Shown piece after piece: positions 7,050 to 7,092 of a stretch of DNA of 7,092 nucleotides. Both the position numbers and the translations under genes were made by a program. Source of the DNA: Anaerolineae bacterium (GTDB lineage Bacteria > Chloroflexota > Anaerolineae > DRVO01). Position 1 is the stretch's first letter, and the number at the start of each line of letters is the position of its first letter. The stretch spans positions 1 through 7,092 of the forward strand of contig JAAYAV010000487.1 in the NCBI GenBank assembly GCA_012719195.1, in the 5' to 3' direction. The notes under the pieces are model-generated. The model made no database searches. It saw nothing but the letters and a program-made list of their open reading frames with translations, and was not told the DNA's origin.

Positions 7050-7076
7050 CGCCGGGTCCCCAGCCAGGGCCCGGCG
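7050..7076 (+). terminator. GC-rich hairpin after the last gene, possible transcription terminator
   Basis: Bases 7050-7059 (CGCCGGGTCC) pair with 7067-7076 (GGGCCCGGCG) in a ten-pair stem with one G-T wobble, around a seven-base loop. It begins seven bases after the stop codon of the last gene. No T-run follows in the remaining 16 bases, so it may be a U-less terminator, a 3'-end stabilising hairpin, or part of a Rho-dependent site. Confidence 0.5.
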
Positions 7077-7092
7077 CCATGCCTCGCGTCTC

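Noticed and set aside
1..7092. CRISPR arrays, insertion sequences, tRNA or rRNA genes
   Set aside because: No regularly spaced repeats, terminal inverted repeats with a transposase, or RNA-gene-like segments were seen; nearly all of the window is coding.

Overview
This is a GC-rich (roughly two-thirds G+C by eye), almost gap-free stretch carrying six genes, all on the + strand. It reads as the 3' part of one operon: every junction is an overlap of 1 or 4 bases or a gap of 2 to 14 bases, and no promoter-sized gap appears anywhere. Good GGAG-type ribosome binding sites, ATG starts and operon-like packing indicate a high-GC bacterium. The protein families alone do not fix the phylum; an under-sampled or environmental lineage is plausible, but that is inference.

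Positions 1-3101 hold the C-terminal part of a Rad50/SbcC-type ATPase (its N-terminal lobe lies upstream of the window) followed by a NurA-type nuclease. Positions 3104-3697 encode a 197-residue protein I do not recognise by name; its sequence pattern parallels the N-terminal barrel of the HerA protein that follows it. Positions 3712-5457 encode a complete HerA-type hexameric DNA translocase. This is the classic Rad50-NurA-HerA set for double-strand-break end resection, best known from archaea, with one extra component between the nuclease and the translocase. An Mre11 (SbcD-like) nuclease gene is expected just upstream but is not in view.

Positions 5454-7042 encode two amidohydrolase-2-type TIM-barrel proteins, translationally coupled to herA and to each other by ATGA overlaps. 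The second keeps every expected metal ligand (HxH, two further His, Asp). The first aligns with it along its length but appears to have lost all of them, so the pair looks like a pseudoenzyme plus an active enzyme. Why such a pair is fused into a DNA-repair operon is not explained by known biology and is the most intriguing feature together with the extra barrel protein. A GC-rich hairpin 7 bases after the last stop probably marks the operon end.
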